Shown here one piece after another: positions 61,027 to 64,000 of a stretch of DNA of 64,000 bases. Position numbers and translations under genes: made by a program. The stretch is from KBS-83 sp051025295. Lineage in GTDB: Bacteria; Acidobacteriota; Terriglobia; Terriglobales; Acidobacteriaceae. The notes beneath the pieces are model-generated. The model saw nothing but the letters and a program-made list of their open reading frames with translations, was not told the DNA's origin and ran no database searches. Position 1 is the stretch's first letter; every line of letters begins with the position of its first letter. The DNA lies in NCBI GenBank assembly GCA_051025295.1, contig JBMGJV010000019.1; one strand, given 5' to 3'.

Positions 61027-62016
61027 GTGAGCACACAGGCAGTTGGGACAGCGAAAGAGGTATTCGAGCTGCTGCGGGACGACCTCCGGGCCGTCGAGCG
61101 GGAGCTGGCACGCGACTCCGATTCCTCCGTCCAGGCCATCACCGAAATCGCCGGCTACCTGCGCGAGGGCGGCGGCAAGCGCATCCGCCCCACCCTGCTG
61201 CTCCTCGCAGCCCGCGCCCTCGGCTACACCGGCCGTGGCAGCATCCGGCTCGGCGCCGTCGTCGAGATGGTCCACACCGCCACCCTGGTCCACGACGACA
61301 TCATCGACGCCGCGGACACCCGTCGCGGCCGCCCCTCCGCCAACACCACCTGGGGCAACTCCCGCTGCGTCCTCGCCGGCGACTGGCTCTACATGCAGGC
61401 CTTCCGCATCGCTCTCGAAGAGCGCAACTTCAAGGTCCTCGACCTGCTCATCGGCCTCACCCAGCAGATGGTCGAAGGCGAACTCCTCCAGACCGAAACG
61501 CTCGGCCGCATGGTCACCGAGACGGAGTACTACCAGCTCATCCATCGCAAGACGGCCTGCCTGTTCAGCGTCTCCGTGCGCCTCGGCTCCGTCCTTGCCG
61601 ACGTCAACAGCGCCCTCGAAGCGCAGCTCGGCGCTTACGGACATAACCTCGGCATCGCCTTCCAGATTGTCGATGACGTCCTCGACCTGACCGCCAGCGA
61701 GGCGACCCTCGGCAAGCCCGTCGCCAGCGACCTCCGCGAAGGCAAAGCCACCCTGCCCGTCATCCACGCCTACGCGCACGGCACCCCGGCGGAGCGCACC
61801 GCCATCGAACGCGTGCTCACCGAAGAGTCGTTCGAGCACGTCTCCCACGCCGACATCCTCGCCATCCTCGAGCGGCATCGCTCCGTCGACTACGCGCTCG
61901 CGGCGGCCTTCCGCTACGCCGAAGCAGCCCGCGTCTCCCTCACCGACCTGCCCGAGAGCGACGAGCGCCGCGCCCTGCTCTGGATGCCCGACTTCGTCGT
62001 CGCCCGCGACAAGTAA
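61027..62016 (+). CDS. Long-chain polyprenyl diphosphate synthase
   Basis: A 329-aa trans-prenyltransferase starting at GTG 61027. The first Asp-rich motif is LVHDDIIDAADTRRGRPSAN (DDxxD), preceded by GGGKRIRPTLLLLAARALGY. The second is AFQIVDDVLDLTAS, with the downstream Gly-Lys (LGKPVASDLREGKATLPVI). The residues before the first motif are small, fitting a long product such as the octaprenyl or similar side chain of menaquinone, but the length cannot be read exactly. Soluble or membrane-associated. Confidence 0.95.
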   Translation: MSTQAVGTAKEVFELLRDDLRAVERELARDSDSSVQAITEIAGYLREGGGKRIRPTLLLLAARALGYTGRGSIRLGAVVEMVHTATLVHDDIIDAADTRRGRPSANTTWGNSRCVLAGDWLYMQAFRIALEERNFKVLDLLIGLTQQMVEGELLQTETLGRMVTETEYYQLIHRKTACLFSVSVRLGSVLADVNSALEAQLGAYGHNLGIAFQIVDDVLDLTASEATLGKPVASDLREGKATLPVIHAYAHGTPAERTAIERVLTEESFEHVSHADILAILERHRSVDYALAAAFRYAEAARVSLTDLPESDERRALLWMPDFVVARDK

Positions 62017-62209
62017 GTCGCCCGCGATGACGGAAGACAAGTGACGGAGAAGTAGCTCCGCCGCCTCCCTTCGTCTCTCGTCACCGCCACAGACACGCAC
62101 TCCCTCCCGCCGCGCAGCTTGGGTGAGCAGTGATCGCACGAACATCGTGTGACACCCGTTTGCGCGTAGCCCACGCAACAGCACAGCGGGTGAGCGGAAT
62201 CCCACCCAC

Positions 62210-63316
62210 ATGGATCGTGCGGCTGCCGGCAGCCTCTTCCGAAGCTTTCTCGACGCGCTGCCCCAGGGCTTCGCAACCCGTCTCCACATCCTGACCGATG
62301 CCGATGCCGACGGCCTGCCCGCCGCCGCCATCCTGATGCGTGCGTTACATCGCGCCGGCTATCTCAACGTCACCGCCGAACCACGCCGCAAATTCGAAAA
62401 CGCATGGATGCCCGAGGTGCGCAGCCGCATCGCCGCGCTCGACCCGAAGGCGCTGCTCGTTGTCGACCTCGGCGCACGGCCGGAGCCGCTGCTCCCCGGC
62501 ATCCCCACCCTGCTCATCGACCACCATGCGCCCTTCGGCACGCCGCCCGACGCCACGCTGCTCACCGCCTATGGCACAGAGCCGACGGCCACTACCGGCC
62601 TGCTCGCGTACTGGTGCGCGCTCGCACTCGACCCCGTACGCAATGAGGATCTGCTGTGGCTCGCGGGCATCTCGCTGCTCTCCGATCTCGGTGAGCGCGC
62701 GCCCTTCCCGGAGCTTGCCCTCGCACGCGAGCGCTTCGGCGCCACCGCGCTCAAGGAGCTCACCTCGCTCCTCAACGCACCCCGCCGCACCGCCGAGGGT
62801 GACGCCAGCCCCGCGCTCGCCCTGCTGCTCACCGGCGCAACACCAAAGCAGATCCTCAAGAGCGCCGCACCGGAACTGGAAGCGCTGACCCACGCCAAGG
62901 CCGAGGTCAATGCGGCACTGGCCGAAGCACGCCGCGCGCGTCCCTACTTTTCCGACCGCTATCGCGAAGAGCTCGGCGCACAACTCGTCGCGATCCGCAT
63001 CGATACGCCCGTGCAGGTGCATCCGCTGGTTGCGCAAACCTGGCGCGCGCGCTTCCCGCAGAGCGTCGTCTTCGGCGTCAACTTCGGCTTCCGTCCCGGC
63101 TACGTGCACTTCGCAGGACGCGCCCCCGACGGCGTGCCACTGCTCGACTTCCTGCGCCGCCGCACACCGCCCGGCGCGGACGCGACCTACGGCGGTGGTC
63201 ACGATCAGGCCTCCGGCGGCGCGCTGCCATTCGGCTTGTGGAATGACTTCGTCGCCGAGCTCGGCTTCGGCCCCGAACTGCTGGCAACGCAGCCTGCACT
63301 GGAGCGAGCCTCGTGA
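62210..63316 (+). CDS. DHH/DHHA1-family phosphoesterase
   Basis: A 368-aa protein with the DHH superfamily motifs: HILTDADADGLPAAAILMRA (D-x-D metal site), ALLVVDLGARPEP, TLLIDHHAPFGTP (the DHH motif) and ISLLSDLGERAPF (Asp). The C-terminal DHHA1-like domain ends in GGGHDQASGGALP, the conserved GGGH glycines. It is shorter than RecJ and lacks an OB fold, so it is a stand-alone phosphoesterase acting on small nucleotides or nanoRNA, or a short exonuclease. Its stop overlaps the start of uvsE by four bases (GTGA), which suggests a link to DNA repair. Confidence 0.88.
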   Translation: MDRAAAGSLFRSFLDALPQGFATRLHILTDADADGLPAAAILMRALHRAGYLNVTAEPRRKFENAWMPEVRSRIAALDPKALLVVDLGARPEPLLPGIPTLLIDHHAPFGTPPDATLLTAYGTEPTATTGLLAYWCALALDPVRNEDLLWLAGISLLSDLGERAPFPELALARERFGATALKELTSLLNAPRRTAEGDASPALALLLTGATPKQILKSAAPELEALTHAKAEVNAALAEARRARPYFSDRYREELGAQLVAIRIDTPVQVHPLVAQTWRARFPQSVVFGVNFGFRPGYVHFAGRAPDGVPLLDFLRRRTPPGADATYGGGHDQASGGALPFGLWNDFVAELGFGPELLATQPALERAS

Positions 63317-64000
63317 CCAAGCATGATGCCAGGGCGAAAGGCGCGAGCAAAGCGAAGGAACAAGCTGAGCTGACGCCCGCACAGCAGGAGCGCCTCAAGA
63401 AAAAGCAGGCCCGCGAACGCGCCGCGAAGAAGCGTGCTGCGCTCGTCGAGGCACGCACCCGCCAGAAGGAGCAGCAGGCCGCCGAAGCAGCCGAGCGCGA
63501 AGCCAACCCGCTCTTCCGCTGCCCCGATCCGGCCTCGCTCTCTTTGGACGCGTCCGACGCACCCCGCTTCCCTGCCGACGCCATGCGTCTCGGCTTCGCC
63601 GTTAAGGTGATGGGTCGGCCCGGACTCAAGAGCAACGACACGCGCCGCTGGCAGCAGAATCCGCACCTCCGCGTCTCGCTCGGCTACCTCTGCGACATCT
63701 TCGCGTACCTGCGCGAGCACGGCATCCACATGTACCGCATGTCCTCCGACCTCGCGCCTTATCAGACGCATCCGGACATGCCGCAGTTCCACCGCATGAT
63801 CGAGGAGTCGCGCGACGACCTCGCCCACATCGGCCGCATCGCCCGCGCGCAGAACCTGCGGCTCTCGTTCCACCCCTCGCAGTACATCGTGCTCAACAGC
63901 GAAGACGAGACGCTCACGCGCAAGTCGATGGCGGACCTCGAATCGCAGGCCGAGATGCTCGACCTCATGGAGTGCGGACCCGAGGCCGTGCTCGTCATCC
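63313..64000 (+). CDS. uvsE: UV DNA damage endonuclease UvsE, 3' end outside the window
   Basis: The GTG at 63313 overlaps the DHH stop. The frame stays open for 229 codons to the window edge, so the C-terminus is missing. Residues about 90 onward are characteristic of UVDE: RLGFAVKVMGRPGLKSNDTR, RRWQQNPHLRVSLGYL, YRMSSDLAPYQTHPDMPQFH, LRLSFHPSQYIVLNS and MLDLMECGPEAVLVI. The His in HPSQY is an expected metal ligand of the TIM barrel. UVDE nicks 5' to UV photoproducts and starts light-independent repair. Residues 1-65 are a Lys/Ala/Glu-rich coiled extension not usual for the family; an internal ATG at 63583 begins exactly at the conserved core and could be an alternative start. Confidence 0.92.
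   Translation, partial: MTKHDARAKGASKAKEQAELTPAQQERLKKKQARERAAKKRAALVEARTRQKEQQAAEAAEREANPLFRCPDPASLSLDASDAPRFPADAMRLGFAVKVMGRPGLKSNDTRRWQQNPHLRVSLGYLCDIFAYLREHGIHMYRMSSDLAPYQTHPDMPQFHRMIEESRDDLAHIGRIARAQNLRLSFHPSQYIVLNSEDETLTRKSMADLESQAEMLDLMECGPEAVLVI

Overview
This 64 kb window most likely comes from an Acidobacteriota chromosome (Terriglobia, Acidobacteriaceae-like). That placement is inferred from gene families rather than a marker gene. The clues are Oar-type TonB-dependent receptors with an N-terminal carboxypeptidase-regulatory-like domain, CRTAC1 (VCBS plus ASPIC/UnbV) proteins, choice-of-anchor-D secreted proteins, high GC with strong codon bias over most of the window, and a secretin with a C-terminal cohesin-like domain. 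I found no rRNA or tRNA gene, CRISPR array or intact insertion sequence.

Bases 1-10,000 are accessory and partly decayed. They hold the tail of an FkbM-type methyltransferase and a large secreted beta-helix/SPD-2 protein read leftward. About 4 kb of broken DNA follows (4,480-8,620), with recognisable relics of an ArdC-like metallopeptidase, a thioredoxin-reductase-like oxidoreductase, a SnoaL-like protein and a frameshifted short-chain dehydrogenase. Next comes a secreted cysteine-rich protein of unknown function. GC is visibly lower here than to the right.

Bases 10,000-36,500 are mainly envelope, carbohydrate and metal functions. They encode a SnoaL-like protein, a secreted GH5 glycosidase and an amidohydrolase. 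A rightward array follows: TonB receptor, TPR protein, CRTAC1 protein, small CxxC protein, second TonB receptor, 52-aa membrane peptide and a secreted laminin-G-like protein. The first receptor has a perfect LacI/CcpA-type operator (TGNAANCGNTTNCA) just upstream. A leftward czcCBA-type heavy-metal efflux operon, a secreted GH31 alpha-glucosidase and a TMEM175-like channel come next, then a lipoprotein aldose epimerase and a CPCC zinc-ribbon protein.

Bases 36,500-64,000 are mostly housekeeping: tig-clpP-clpX-lon (folding and proteolysis), engB (ribosome assembly), a leftward secretin plus two pseudopilins (type II secretion or pilus-like export), smpB, pepA, a DJ-1/PfpI protein, pstS, argS, metG, tatD, a small wHTH-DUF5985-DUF5985 operon, yajQ, a polyprenyl diphosphate synthase, a DHH phosphoesterase and the 5' part of a uvsE UV-damage endonuclease that runs off the right edge. 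Convergent gene pairs are separated by strong hairpins. Nothing here is clearly a new defence or mobile system. The most interesting items are the operator-linked TonB/TPR/CRTAC1 array, the secretin-cohesin fusion with its pseudopilins, the DUF5985 operon and the readable gene relics.
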